From: Helichrysum umbraculigerum
Lineage: Eukaryota > Streptophyta > Magnoliopsida > Asterales > Asteraceae
Reading direction: 5' to 3'
Assembly: GCA_949592205.1 (NCBI GenBank)
Contig: CATIUR010000003.1
Coordinates: forward strand, 150,287,259 to 150,351,258
Length of the DNA: 64,000 nucleotides
Part shown: positions 1 to 12,723 of the stretch, one piece after another
Position numbering within the stretch: the stretch's first letter is position 1
How the letters are laid out: the number at the start of each line of letters is the position of its first letter
Made by a program: the position numbers and the translations under genes
Notes under the pieces: generated by a model
What the model saw: the letters and a program-made list of their open reading frames with translations, nothing else
Database searches by the model: none
Told to the model about the DNA's origin: nothing

Positions 1-744
1 CAATTGCTATGAGTGTGCCGGTGTTTGTAGTTTATTCTAGAACTTGCCTTAATGATGCATTTTGAGACCATTGTGGGATCACATTTATGTGATATAAGCA
101 AAGTAGACGATGAATTGGTATTCTTTAGGATTTAGATTTTTAGTTTTTGTTTTAAACCAATTATTATCAAGTTCACCCAGGTCGTTAACACTCATTTTTA
201 GTGCTAAGAAACCCATAGAAAACTTCCACATACACTTCCATAATCACCATCACATCTTGAGCCTTATTTTGAGTAGTCAAAATTTTTAAAAGTTGCCTTG
301 CAAACTTGAGAATCATTTATTAAAATGTGATTTCAAAAACAACCTTTTGGAGATATTATATGAAGCTTATTGATTCAAGGAAAGCAAAACCAAGTTGAAA
401 TTCAAGAAACTTTTTGAGCAAATAAGAAATACATTGAAGACATGAATAAAAGTTGATGAAATTGAACTAAGGAGGCAAGAATTGAAGAGATAAAATTAGA
501 AGAATGAAGTTGAAGCCTAAGGTTAATTGAGATCACATTTTCATTTTAGTTTCAAGGTAACATTTCATACAAAAGATTATGACTACTATTTTCAACAATT
601 CATATATGTGTCTACCATATCACAATTTCACCCTCACTTTTATAATTATAACACGTTGTTAGAATACCTCTTTTGATACTTTACTTGGTGCTCACGCCTA
701 GTCGGTGGAGATTTGATCTTTTGGCAAGCCTATGGTAATAACTT
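1..744. other. Left flank, no gene; probably 5' leader or host of element E
   Basis: AT-rich DNA with no supportable reading frame. It directly precedes the gag start of element E at 745. I found no LTR end, no primer-binding site matching a tRNA 3' end that I recognise, and no target duplication, so the 5' LTR of E either lies left of the window or is lost. The composition changes from AT-rich to GC-richer near 690-745, where the coding part of E begins. Confidence 0.4.
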
Positions 745-1217
745 TTGGCGGACCAGCTACAGCATAACAGCAGCCCTGCAGCAATGCTGGCACAGATACT
801 CAACCAAGCGATGCAACCAGCGCCACCACCACCCGCGCCAGCGCCTGAGAACCCGATGGTAGCAAACCTCAGAGCAGCACTGATGGGGCTACCCGCACCA
901 AGACAGATCCAAGCCCCTGACATTGCAATGCACTTTATGGAGCACATTGCAGTAACGTCCTTACCATACAACACATGCGTACCGCTGGGGGTAGGCAACT
1001 ATGACGGAACCACAGATCCGGAGGATTTCCTCTGTGGTTTCGACAACGCAATTAGAACGCAACACTGGAGCGACGCGGTGTCCTGTCACATGTTCCAGTC
1101 AGTCCTTCACGATCTGGCACGGCGTTGGCTACACGAGCAACCCCCAGGAGCATCACTAGTTGGGCTGACCTGCGGGAGAAGTTCATAAGGCGATTCCATC
1201 AAAGGAAATCAGAGTAG
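745..1217 (+). pseudogene. Gag N-terminal part of element E, frameshifted
   Basis: The ATG at 745 opens a frame with a proline/alanine-rich N-terminus (about residues 25-37), followed by the Tat gag core including VGNYDGTTDPEDF and HDLARRWLHEQPPGA. After about position 1150 homology continues in another frame (WADLREKFIRRF), so one base was gained or lost near there. In that second frame a TAG at 1215-1217 blocks continuation into the large downstream frame. The product would be the capsid protein that packages element RNA into virus-like particles. Two independent lesions make this a broken gag. The true start could lie further upstream, but no better ATG is visible. Confidence 0.75.
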
Positions 1218-1226
1218 CTGTCACAC

Positions 1227-4200
1227 ATGGCCGCACATTACCTGTTCCAACGACACGATGAAAGCCTGGCAGACTTCATTGACAGACACGCAAGCCAATG
1301 CCTTCGGATCCCGGGGCTGCCAGAAAGCCAACAGATCTCGGGATTCATCAACTGCCTGAACAAGAACAGGTTCAGTTCCCTCATTGATCAGTTGACAGAA
1401 ACCCTACCACGGACAGTCGCCGCAATGCAAGACAAGGCAAGAAGTTTCATCAGGGTGGGAGCCGTGCGTCCTCACGCAAGGCCGCGGCATAACAGCGTTT
1501 ACCCCGCCGGGCCCTCCTCGTCGCATCGGCGGGACATAGGTAACCCCAGAGAATACAGGAACCCCAGGTTCAGGCCGGCAGAGCGCCACAGCTTGCTGTC
1601 GACTCTGAGCAAGTCACCAAAAGAAATACTCGCAACGGAACCAGAAGCAAGACGTTTCCCAGCCCCACGGCCAATGGCACCTAAGTACGGCAAACAAAGC
1701 AACAAATATTGCAGATATCACGAAGAAAAAGGCCATGATACGAACGACTGCAGAGAACTGAAAACAGTCATCATTAACGCCATAAAGGCAGGGAAGTTGG
1801 AACACTTAGTCGTTGGTGCCAGAGCAACGCAGCGGCAAGAGGAAGACAAGCCAGCGGGGGGCGACAAAAAGAAAACCCAAGGGTTACCACCTCCCGACGG
1901 AACAATCCATATGATCCAATGCTGGGTTGGGGGACAACGACGCAAGGCAGAAGTCTTGGATACTTGGGAAAGGCAAGCCATAAGTTTCCCACCCATCCAA
2001 GATGCCAGCCCGTCGGCAGAACCACTGATCATCTCGGGAAGAATAAACAACCACCAAGTGGAACGGATCTACGTCGATAGCGGCAGCGCGCTGGACATTA
2101 TGTACGAGCACTGTTTTGTCCAGCTGCCCATCAGCACACAGCGCTTATTAAGCCCTTATGACTCCCCGCTAGTGGGATTCTCAGGTGAAACAAACTGGCC
2201 ATTCGGAAAACTCAGCCTGGAAGTGTGTCTGGGGCAACACCCAACCTACAGATCAACTGCGCTGGAATTCATAGTTGTTCGCTCGCCGTCGCGGCATAAC
2301 GTAATCCTGGGTCGCACCGGACTGCAGGCGTTCGGTGCGGTGATCTCCACCGTGCACGGAATGATCAAGTTCCCAACGTTGCAGGGCGTCGCAACTATCA
2401 GATGTTCTGCCTCAGCAGCAGTAGTATGTGAACCCGTTGCGGTGGAAACTAGCAAACAGACCACACAGCCAGGACCGATGGAAGAAGACGTAGCAATAAA
2501 CCCATCTTACCCTGAGCAAGCCATCAAGATCGACAAACTTCTCCCGCGGGAAATCAAAGCACAGGTAATTAAAATCCTGCAAGATAACATTGATGTCTTC
2601 GCTTTCTGTTACGCTGACATGACAGGAGTACCTCGGAGTATTGCCGAGCACAGACTGAACGTCAACCCCAGTCTCACCCCAGTGAAACAAAAGAAAAGAG
2701 GAATGGCTCCCGAACGCAGCAGATTCTTAACTGCAGAGGTCAATGGCCTTGTCAAGGCAGGCGTCATGAGGGAAGTCAAGTACCAGACCTGGGTGGCAAA
2801 CCCAGTCATGGTCAAAAAGTCAAACGGCGATTGGAGAATGTGCGTTGACTATAAGGATCTCAACAAAGCCTACCCCAAAGACAATTATCCCCTGCCGGAG
2901 ATCGACTGGAAGGTGGAATCCCTCGCGGGTTTCCGCCTCAAATGTTTTTTGGACGCATACAAGGGCTACCATCAGATCCACATGGCAAAGGAAGACGAAG
3001 ACAAAACAGCGTTCCACACCGCCTGGGGAATTTTCTGTTACCAAAAGATGCCCTTCGGGCTAAAAAACGCCGGGGCAACGTACCAGAGAGTCATCGACGC
3101 AGATTTCCAGCACCAGATTGGAAGAAACGTCGAAGCTTATGTCGATGACATTGTTATTAAAAGCAACTCAGAATCCGACCTTCTGAGCGACATGATAGAA
3201 ACCTTTGCCACCCTGCGAAGCATTGGCATGAAACTCAATCCGGCGAAGTGCACATTCGGCATGGAAGAGGGCAAGTTCCTGGGGCACATCATATCGGCCC
3301 GGGGAATCAAGGCAAACCCCAAGAAGATTGAGGCGATAATTGGAATGCCCTCCCCAAGCTCCATCCAGCAGGTCCAGAGCCTAACAGGAAAACTCGCTGC
3401 CCTTACGCGTTTCTTGTCGAGGGCAGCGGACAGGTCACTCCCTTTCTTTACCACCCTTCGGGGTTGTTTACGTAACAAAAACTTTATGTGGTCAGATGCA
3501 GCGGAGCAGGCTTTTCAGGAAATGAAGCTATTCATGCAAGAACTCCCCACGCGAACCGCACCCATCGCAGGAGAAACGCTGCAGTTGTATATCGCCGCAT
3601 CAGGTGACGCAGTTAGCTCGGTCCTCATTGCTGAGCGTAACAAGGTGCAGTTGCCAATTTATTTTGTCAGCAAAGCTCTGCAAGGAGGGGAAGTCAATTA
3701 CAACCCCATGGAAAAACTTGTTCTAGCAATTGTGTATTCGGCGCGACGGCTGCGCCGCTACTTCCAGGCACACCCCATAGTGGTGCTCACTGACCAGCCA
3801 ATCAAGCAGATCTTGACAAAACCTGAAGTATCGGGAAGACTGGCCAAATGGGCCATAGAGCTGGGCGAGCACGAAATTTCTTTCAAACCGCGTAACGCGG
3901 TTAAAGGTCAGATCATGGCAGATTTTCTGGCAGAAATACCCAAAGGGACTGAGGGCACCACCCACTTGTCCACGCCCGCCCCCACCGCGCCGAGCACCTG
4001 GGAACTGTACTCAGATGGAGCGTCCAGTTCGGAAGGGTCTGGGGCTGGGCTCATTTTGACAAGCCCAACCGGAGAAGAATACACTTATGCTTTAAGATTC
4101 GAATTTCCTGCCTCCAACAACGAATCCGAGTATGAAGCTTTGCTTGCGGGCCTACGCCTCGCGCAAGCAATGGACATCAAAGATCGAAGGGCTTTCGTTG

Positions 4201-4554
4201 ACTCTCAGCTTGTGGCCAACCAAATTTCTGGTCTCTTCGAAGCAAAGGAACCCGCAATGAAACAATACATCACTTTAACCAGGTCTGTGATAGAAGGATT
4301 CAGAAGTTTCAGCATTGAACATGTCCCCCGCGGCAGAAACAAGAGGGCTGATGCACTCAGCAAATTGGCATCCCTCACATTTGCTCATTTGACCAAAGAA
4401 GTACTCGTAGAGGATCTGAAACACAAGTCAATTGCCGCTGATCCCACCGTGGCAGACATACAGGAGACGGGGGACACATGGATGACACCAATCATTACGT
4501 TCATCACCACTGGAACACTTTCGGAAGACCCAGGGCAAGCCCGGAAAATAAGAG
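1227..4554 (+). pseudogene. Gag C-terminus, protease, reverse transcriptase and two RNase H domains of element E
   Basis: One long open frame. In order (residues from 1227): gag remainder; a zinc-knuckle-like CRYHEEKGHDTNDC near residue 161; aspartic protease with DSGSALDIMY near 284; RT with MPFGLKNAGATYQR near 608 and the catalytic YVDDIV near 640; the usual gypsy RNase H; and a second archaeal-type RNase H starting at WELYSDGASSSEGSGAG near 926, with NNESEYEALLAGL after it. The second RNase H defines the Tat lineage. The frame appears to run on to 4595, but everything after 4554 is LTR of inserted element D; the real continuation is at 44513. No stop occurs within this segment, so the lesions of E are in gag and integrase. 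Confidence 0.85.
4550..4554. repeat. Target-site duplication AAGAG (left copy) of element D
   Basis: AAGAG directly precedes the TGATGCGCCC LTR start at 4555 and recurs at 44508-44512 directly after the LTR end GATATCA. The 5-bp match fixes the ends of element D. Confidence 0.95.
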
Positions 4555-6535
4555 TGATGCGCCCTCAGCCGTCGGTGTCGTCGGTGCTGTTGTAACGACC
4601 GAGGGTGCGATCAGGGTGTTTTAAAATTTATGTTTGCTCGGGCCTAAACCTCCGAACTACCTACTGGTACTAGGTACAAGTACCCGATACTAGTACGTGG
4701 TAAGGATGATCAGGGTCGTCTCCAGACGGTCGAATTTGAAACGGAGCTCGTTTGGATAATTCAGTCCTCAAGATTGGGTTCAGATAGTTGGTTTTGTTTG
4801 GGTTTTATCTAATTAAAATAACTAAAGCAATAAAATTAAAAAGAACTAGCTAGCATATAAGGAACAACTAAGGATAGGGAAGACGTGGTTTACCATGACT
4901 TGGAATAGTATAATATCGGGATTGTGTTTATGATGGGGACACTTTCAGATTAATAGATTGACAGACTTTGGTGTAAACACTAGAACCCTACCAATTAAAT
5001 TCCCATTGGCATGTCACTAGGAACTAGGTTATCGTGATTCTGATCGGAGCAATACGCTAAACTCCCAATACTTACCTGGTTGAAAGATAAGCAACCTATT
5101 TTGGTGATTAACCGAGGTACATGAATAAAGCAGCATATCGTCTCATAGGTCCGACCGTTCTTAACACCTAAGCTTATCTCTCGTTCTTCTAATAGTGTAT
5201 CTAATTATTAACTTGTTATGTTTAAAGAATCAAATATGTAAAATCTAGGGGGTTGATAAATCTAAATCACTTGGACTTTCCTCACTAGACCTTGTTAATA
5301 CTTTTCTTAAGCTCCAATTACATTGATTTATGACCTAGACCTCTCCTTTTCAAACAGTTATACATCTCCAGATTATTCACAGTTTGTTTAAAACATGTTT
5401 CATATGAGGACCATACCTTTCAGTAATAGACAGTGTACTTTACAGGGTAGTTCCACGGGTTCTTACGTCTAACATGCGGTCGAGAGTAATTGACAGTGAG
5501 GTTGACACTCTAAACTAACTAAATGTAAAGTAGTGCAGAAATGTAAATCTAATGTATACAACGAGTGATTTCACTGTGTCTTACTTATTGCATGTCATTG
5601 GCACAGATAACTACTTACCACAATTAAGGTTCCGGACTTCCTAATATCTTGGTTGCAGTCACGTGGATAACTGGAAAGGGTACTCCATAAATTAGGTTAG
5701 GTGTCATACATTTAAACAATAACAAAGTATAATAATTCCCATTCATATAAGTTTCTTTCTATGAGTTTAGACTATGTTGGAATGAGTTGTTTTTACGATC
5801 CTATCAACTAACTAACGTAGAGTTGTCCGCAATCAGATAGAAGATATGTCACATGGATAGTAAACACAAACAATTACAATACACCGGAAGTTCTCCCAAA
5901 TGTACTGAACATATCGGCTAACAACTACCCTCGAATCCTATTCCCCAATCTCGGTCGTCAGAGATGTCCGTATCATGGCATGGTCTATTGAATAAATAGT
6001 CACATAAATAGGTTTTACCCTACCGGAATAAGTTGGGGTAGTCTGGTCAAAAGCGGTTGGCCAAACATGCCATCATTCGTTCATAATGTTATAATTAAAC
6101 TATAAATAGAAATTCATTTAGCACATTTAAAGTATTGGTCCGTAATATAACTACCTTCGGTCGTTCTCAGACTTCCGTACGTTTGTACTCCGCCTAAAGC
6201 GTTTCCAGCACTATATCCGAGAACAGTTGAATAGGGGCCGTCATATTACTTCACAACATTTATTATCATCCCATTATAACTATCTAAATCATGGCAAACA
6301 TATAAACAACTACTCGCATATCATGACAATAAACATTTCCAATATTAATAAATCATAAACATCAAACAAGAACATTACAATTAATTAATAAGAGAAAATG
6401 ATAGATATTACCCGTAATTATTGCGAGCCAAACGATGCTTATATTACTTCCGAATAATCCAAAGCGTTACATTGATAAGCTAGCTACTACTAACTATTAC
6501 ATAATTAATCTCATACTTATCTCTCTCCAAATTAA

Positions 6536-6710
6536 CTTAGAGAGAGAAAGTAGAGGAACCCTAATCTTCTCTCTAGTTCTCCTCTAACTCCTAAGAGTAG
6601 TGCTAGAGAGAGAGACTAGAGAGAAGAACTAACTACAAGAATAATTCTCTTCTAACTCCTAAGAGTAGTGCTAGAGAAAGAATTCTAGAGAGAGAAAGAG
6701 AAATATGCAA
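6536..6710. repeat. AG/CT-rich repeats in the LTR of D
   Basis: Runs of GAGAGA/CTCTCT surround two copies of a unit containing CTCCTAAGAGTAGTGCTAGAGA (about 6590-6618 and 6655-6683). It lies 50-230 bp from the TATA box at 6757-6765, on the downstream side for minus-strand transcription, so it would fall in the transcribed leader. The same structure is at about 43570-43750. Confidence 0.7.
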
Positions 6711-6756
6711 GAAAGGAGGTGCATATGGTGTAAGTTGAAATGAAGCCTCAAGCCCT

Positions 6757-6765
6757 CTATTTATA
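6757..6765 (-). promoter_or_regulatory. TATA box of the D LTR
   Basis: The minus strand reads TATAAATAG, a strong plant TATA match. The copy in the other LTR is at 43800-43808. Its minus direction agrees with the element orientation deduced from the primer site and purine tract. Confidence 0.6.
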
Positions 6766-6919
6766 GGAGAGCTTTGGCTCACATTAGCATCAAGGGGTGC
6801 ACATTAGAAAGCTTTCCAAAAGTGGTGTGTACAACACGAAAAGTAGGCGCACCGGGTACTGTACAACGTGAAAAGTAGGCGCACCGGGTACCAAAACTTG
6901 CCAAAAACGGAAATCGGGA

Positions 6920-6992
6920 CGGGGGTAGGGTGGCCGGCGGTTCCAGCCAGGTGGCCGGCGGCGGCTGGCTGGTGGCCGACGGCGGTGGGCCC
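6920..6992. repeat. GGTGGCCGGCGG minisatellite in the 3' LTR of D
   Basis: About four imperfect copies of a GTGGCCGGCGG-type unit. The other LTR copy (about 43963-43990) has a single unit and is 42 bp shorter here, which accounts for the whole length difference between the LTRs (2952 against 2910). Confidence 0.75.
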
Positions 6993-7506
6993 CATCCCGC
7001 CCCGTTGCGCGATCTTTTGCTTCGTTTCTCGATTTGTGCGTGTTTTCTTCGTTATACGTCCGTTTGAGTTGATTCTTTTTTTGTTGGATTCTTAATTCAA
7101 AAACGAAGATTTTGACATAGGATATGCCTTAAAATGAGGTCCCTAGCTCCAGATATTGCATACGGATCATTTGGATCTTCCGGCGGGCGCGAAATCTTCA
7201 TTTTTCACTCGTTTTGGTTGATTCTTCTTCTGTTGGATTCGAATTTTAAAAACGAACATCTTGGAAATATTGGATGTTGATGGAGGGCACTTTAGTCTTG
7301 AAATCTCGTTTTTAAGCCCTGAATCTTCAAACGTATGTGGAATCTTCGTTTCTCGGCCGTTTTGCTCGATTTTTATCGTGCAACCTCGTTTTGACCATCT
7401 TGGCATAATGTTACTGATTTGTGCTGTTTTTGAGTTAATATGCCGAGAATCGTTCCAGAATGAGAGAGATATCGGTAGTAAAAACGTGACTTTTTACGCG
7501 ATATCA

Positions 7507-7520
7507 AGTATCCCACACTT
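7507..7520 (-). other. Polypurine tract of element D
   Basis: The minus strand reads AAGTGTGGGATACT directly before the LTR. It is the expected plus-strand primer position for a minus-oriented element. Confidence 0.7.
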
Positions 7521-10515
7521 AGAACTTTGCTTGTCCTCAAGCAAACTCATTCATGAAAAGCCTTTTATTCTAATTGCATTAGTTTTTAGAAAGACTATTT
7601 CTAAAGAATATAAAATCACAGTTATGAAAGAGTTTTTACTGGAAACTAAGAGTTTATAGAATTTGATACCTTCTTCGGGCAACCTGTAGGATGATGATGA
7701 CTAGGCAATCCTCACAAGTGGGTCACTCAAATCACTCAAGTGTTTAGGGTTTCCTACTTACTAGTGTCAATCACTCAGATAGCTAGTCATGCAGCATTCT
7801 CGTCATAGGCTTGATCAAGAATCAAATCTCCATCACTTTTGATGAGGACGGTACTAATCTTTCAAGATATCTTAGAAGGAATCGGGTGTTTGGTTTTTGA
7901 AGATGGTGTGTGATGAGGGGTGTGATGGGTTTTCTTTGTATTTTCTCGAAACTGGGGTGCTTTTCTCGAGAGAGTCTCTTTTGAAATTTCTCAGATTTTG
8001 AAAGGACTTCATAGCCTTTTTCTTTCCTTTTTCTTGGATTTTTCCTTTTTCTGGACTTTCTTTGGGTTGTGCCGGCATATACATTTGTTGTTTACTTTCT
8101 TTTTCTCATTTGTCTTCTCTTTCCTTGTATTATGCCGGTCTTACCGATGGATATTTTATGGTCCGAAAGGTTTCTTATGGTATTGGGTTGTAAGGTTGTG
8201 TTGGCTTTTCTTGTGGAAATTGGGAAATTGAGAATGTCTCTGGAAATTTTGGAAGACGTGACTTCCATAGGTTCGGAATGAAGATATAAATGGAGGTTTT
8301 GGTTGGTTTGTGGGTGTGATGAGTGAGTGATTATTTGGTGGTAAGAGGGTGTTGGGATTCCTTAGAAAGTATCGAGATAGGTTGTACCTATGCCACGTAT
8401 GGCACTCATTGGTGTGATCTCGAAATGTATTGCAAGAGCAAGTTCTAATTCAAATGCATACATCGGCACACACATGAAACGAAAAGTGAAGCATTTTAAA
8501 GATGAATGCTAATTATGGGCTGAAACCTCACGAATCGAATGTTTTGGTCTGTGTGCCTAGCCATGTGTTGCCTTTTTCGTCCGTATCTTATTCTAAGAGA
8601 ACCGTTTTGTTTCTTTGTTAAAACTCAATTCTTTCTTTAATTTATATTTTCGGAAAATAGAGGTTCTAAAGAATGTTGCTTTTAAATCAAAAATTTTGAA
8701 AACTTCTTCATTTTTAGCCTTTTTAATGAATATATTGTTTATTTTACGGACAAGAGGTTAAACTTGCGGTTGCAGACCGTATATCCCACACTTAGAGGAA
8801 CATTGTCCCTAATGTTCGAATCTGTGTATTGAACACCTCTTGTCGAAGTATCCCACACTTAGAATTTCTACTAATTATGGAAAATACCTCTTAGTATTTT
8901 GTGGTTTCTAAGGATCCCACACTTAGTGTTTGGAATGGGATATAGGTCGATATAATCTTGCAAAAACAAATAGATAAACTAGAGAAAGGAACGCAGAACT
9001 CCCCTATGACTGTGAGCTGAGGATTTGAGTGGTTGACTGTGTCAGCTCCAATGTTTGCTGAACTTGGTTGGCATCAGCCTTCATGTATTGAACTCGAGCT
9101 CCAACAGTATAACCTTTCTTCAATACCTCAACTAGTTTTCTTGCGAAAATAACTAAGAACTAAAGGATAGATTACAGAAAATGAAGTGATGTCGCCCCCC
9201 GGACATAAGCATAATTAACCAATAAACACCGAATGTCGGATAGAGGTTAATGGTCAAAGATCCTAATCTTCAAAAGCCGCTGCTGTAACTCAACTACTCC
9301 TAATGATTTGAAAGTGTTGAATCCAATGACCATGAATCTTTATGACCCGAGATCTTTTGTCGACTACTGATGTAATGAATCTGATGTTGTTCTTTTATCG
9401 ACTGAGATCTCCAGTTTCCAAATTGTCCCTGTATATATTCCTTTGTATGAATAGTCCCTGAGGGTGATGATTGTATGTGTGAAGGGGTGGATGGATGGGT
9501 GAATGTGGGTGGATATGGTGATGATGGTTTAGGGTTCCATTATGTGGCAAGGTTTAGCTATAGGACTTGGAATTTTTGGGCACATATGATGAGTATTGAG
9601 TTGGTCAACTTGATGAATTAGTCTTAGACAACTAGAAATCATCTTCATATCCAGAAGTGTCATCACTTGACCCCTGCAAAGCAATGCTCCAAAGATTCTC
9701 ATACTCAATGAACTGTAAGCTCCTCTTGTCGTCTTTCCATTATCCTCAAAGAATCTCTATCCATAGGCGTCAGTCCCTGTCTGTTACAAGTAGATCAAAC
9801 AAATATAATCTAACAAACAAGTGATTATTCTCCAAATCATAGATTCACTGGTTTGCGAAGAACCTATCAAAGTGAGTGCTTTGTAGATGAAACAAACCAG
9901 TGTATGACTTTGAGTTTAATCTCACACAAAAAATGTTAGTTGCCTATAATTTCACCGCAGCACAAATTGCAGACATGGAAATACCAGTATTATCAGTTGA
10001 ATCAGGTAGCCAGGTATAAAGATATCCAAAGCACATTTTTTTTAAACGATTTTGAGCATAATACACATATTGACATACAAATCATGTTATCAGATTAAGT
10101 ATTAGTATCTCATGTATGTTCACAATAATATATGTAAGTACCTCAAATGCTCGAAACATGTCAGTGGGTGTTTAGAATGACTAAGGCTCCTGACTCCTAG
10201 TATGTTTCCATTTTTTGTGAGTGAAAGGGATAACAAGAATTTTTAGAAAATGGTGACAAAATTCCAAACGACTGGGAGTAGGAAGTATTAAGGTTCGACA
10301 AAAATTTGACTTTTAACGAAGTATTTCCGCAAACCATCCATTTTTGTTCATAAAGATAGAAAACTTGGAACATTCATTTTAGGGTTTCATTTCTACTTAT
10401 TGGGGTTAGTTCACTACTTAAACTACTTTAACTACTATGGATAATCCTATGTTAGACACGGGTTGCCTCCCGAGAAGCGCTTGTTTTTGTTCGAGTCACT
10501 AGCTTGACTCCAAAC
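7521..10515 (-). other. Non-coding 3' part of element D
   Basis: Three kilobases without a supportable gene. The polypurine-like core CCCACACTTA (plus strand) recurs at about 8787, 8851 and 8913 besides the terminal one at 7510. The segment GGGTTGCCTCCCGAGAAGCG near 10460 looks like a conserved non-coding block of Athila-type plant elements (recalled, not searched). Open frames of 60-77 codons near 7872-8281 have no recognisable motif and overlap each other on both strands. Confidence 0.55.
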
Positions 10516-11899
10516 CTATTTCTCAGGAAATCTAGGGGGCTCCCTTGCATCCATCAGTAGATACAAGCGGAAGTATTGGCACATACCTAGGGGATTAAAG
10601 TGGAGTATGGTCAGGGTATGTCCAATCAGTGGAAGAGGCGTGGTAAAGTGAGTGATTTGTTTTATTTGAGGTAAAACAAAGCTCTCGACTTTTTCTACCT
10701 CTTGAGTTTTGGGTTGTTCGGGTTGGTCAAAGAGTTCCTCATCACTCCATGACGTGTACGTCATTATGTAAGGGAGAGATGGTTTGTAGGGTGCTCTTGA
10801 TGTAAAACCCACCTTGCTTCCTAAAGCCTTTGGTTGGATGATAACGTTGTACTCTGGGCATGGAGGTGGGACAATGTCCATTAGTGTCTCCAATCTTGTA
10901 GCAACATTATCATCAAATACTTGGGTGTTTGTCTCCTCTAAGGTACTAGTGGAGTCGATTAGATCAGGAAGTGAATCAATCAAAGGGATTTTTGGGATAC
11001 AGTCAACCACAACTGGTCGTGGGACGTGTTCAACCATATCAGTTTGAATGAGTTTACTACTCAGAGTCGGTATGTATTCCTTTAGTCCATGTGAAGCCGA
11101 GTCTTCTATGTAAATCTCCAAATTTGGGCTTTCCATCTCGATCTCTTCGTCTACTTCGTCATCCTCGTCACTCTGGCCAGTAGTTTTGAGTTGCAGTGGT
11201 TCGGAAAGTTCTTCTAGAACAAACCCTCCGTCGATCTTTGACGTTGATAGGTCGGGAATAGGTGAAATTGTAGGTTTAGAAGATTGGGTTGGTGTGGGAG
11301 TCGAAGGGATATTGAAACCGAACTCATGAAAATGTAAGTCTGTATCTGGTGTGCTAGATGTGGTGTGTGTGCGTCTCTCAACTTTCTGTATCCTAGAGTT
11401 GGCTCCAGCTTGACTCCTACTCTCCTCACTACTCTCTTGGGCTTTTGTTGGTAGTTCAGTAGAGAATTTAGACATATTATAAGTTTGACTTCTAAGTATG
11501 TCCTCTTGTTCTCTAATCATTTCTTCAAGTGATTCGGAAGGAGGTGAGAAAGCAGCATTACTGCTGGGATAGGTTAAGGGCGTATCTCTCAAGTCAGGAT
11601 TCTCATAGGGTTGTGGTACACTTACAAGGTGAGGTGAGTGTGGGTAGATTTCGAGTGGTTGGGGATGAAAAGGTTGGCATGGATGTGGTTGGAAAGTGTT
11701 TGTTATTTTGATACAGTGTTTGAGGATCTAAGTACCCTAGGTTATCCGAATACATCATACTATGGCTTTGGCATTCTCCATCTACGTGGGTATTATCGCA
11801 CATGCTACATCTATTTTCGATTGAATTAACAAGACTTTGCATTTGATCTAATAGTTTCCATTGATTTAACATTTCCCAAGGGTTCATAATGGATGGCAT
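10516..11899 (-). pseudogene. Degenerate gag-like ORF of element D
   Basis: Two adjacent minus-strand frames: 11899-11603 (98 codons) and 10516 to about 11600 (358 codons from a TTG; no good ATG, and the frame is open further upstream). The upstream frame holds CSMCDNTHVDGEC, close to a retroviral zinc knuckle of the C-x2-C-x3-H-x4-C pattern. The downstream frame is rich in Ser, Pro, Glu and Thr with acidic stretches (QSDEDDEVDEEIEME), has no enzyme motif, and ends MDAREPPRFPEK. A one-base shift near 11600 probably separates two parts of one former protein. The position just downstream of the primer site fits gag. The function is inferred from position and the knuckle only. Confidence 0.5.
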
Positions 11900-12081
11900 A
11901 AGGAGAAGGTTTCAGAATTAAAGTGGGGGTCAGAAGGGATCTTAATCTAAACTAATACTAAGGTAATCCTAACTACGCTAAACTACGTGCAAAAAGTAAC
12001 TTCTGATAAGGATGGTGATTCCTAGCCAAAAGGATCTCTTAAAAACTAACTTATCTAAACAGGCTCCAAATCGTACTACCG

Positions 12082-12098
12082 TCCCCGGCAGTGGCGCA
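12082..12098 (-). other. Primer-binding site of D, tRNA-Asp-like
   Basis: The minus strand reads TGCGCCACTGCCGGGGA, 7 nt inside the LTR edge. It resembles the complement of the plant tRNA-Asp 3' end (TGGCGCCGTTGCCGGGGA), with a few mismatches. This fixes the minus orientation of D. Confidence 0.7.
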
Positions 12099-12105
12099 GA
12101 AAACT

Positions 12106-12723
12106 TGATGCGCCCTCAGCCGTCGGTGTCGTCGGTGCTGTTGTAACGACCGAGGGTGCGATCAGGGTGTTTTAAAATTTATGTTTGCTCGGGCCTAAAC
12201 CTCCGAACTACCTACTGGTACTAGGTACAAGTACCCGATACTAGTACGTGGTAAGGATGATCAGGGTCGTCTCCAGACGGTCGAATTTGAAACGGAGCTC
12301 GTTTGGATAATTCAGTCCTCAAGATTGGGTTCAGATAGTTGGTTTTGTTTGGTTTTTATCTAATTAAAATAACTAAAGCAATAAAATTAAAAAGAACTAG
12401 CTAGCATATAAGGAACAACTAAGGATAGGGAAGACGTGGTTTACCATGACTTGGAATAGTATAATATCGGGATTGTGTTTATTATGGGGACACTTTCAGA
12501 TTAATAGAATGACAGACTTTGGTGTAAACACTAGAACCCTACCAATTAAATTCCCATTGGCATGTCACTAGGAACTAGGTTATCATGATTCTGATCGGAG
12601 CAATACGCTAAACTCCCAATACTTACCTGGTTGAAAGATAAGCAACCTATTTTGGTGATTAACCGAGGCACATGAATAAAGCAGCATATCGTCTCATAGG
12701 TCCGACCGTTCTTAACACCTAAG
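12106..12723 (-). repeat. 5' LTR of element D, first fragment
   Basis: Matches the first 618 bp of the LTR at 4555 with a handful of substitutions. It is interrupted after CTAAG (12719-12723) by element C and resumes at 42216. Confidence 0.93.
12719..12723. repeat. Target-site duplication CTAAG (left copy) of element C
   Basis: The CTAAG copies at 12719-12723 and 42211-42215 flank TGATAGTCCC...TGCACCAACA. The uninterrupted LTR of D at about 5168 has a single CTAAG at this place, which confirms the insertion. Confidence 0.95.

Larger units (their letters stand above)
4555..7506 (-). repeat. 3' LTR of element D (2952 bp)
   Basis: Plus-strand ends TGATGCGCCC and CGCGATATCA. Matches 12106-12723 joined to 42216-44507 along its whole length. 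It is AT-rich in most parts, with an AG-rich tract (6536-6710) and a short GC-rich block (6920-7000). Short open frames on both strands inside it (for example 7167-7406 and 7261-7659) recur in both LTR copies and look like chance. Confidence 0.93.

Noticed and set aside
4555..4595. Continuation of the E pol frame into the D LTR as a fusion protein
   Set aside because: It is only read-in after the insertion; the true continuation of the frame is at 44513.
7167..7659. Open frames on both strands in the D LTR (79 and 132 codons)
   Set aside because: They overlap on opposite strands inside the LTR, recur in the other LTR (44168-44576) only because the LTR is duplicated, and show no domain.
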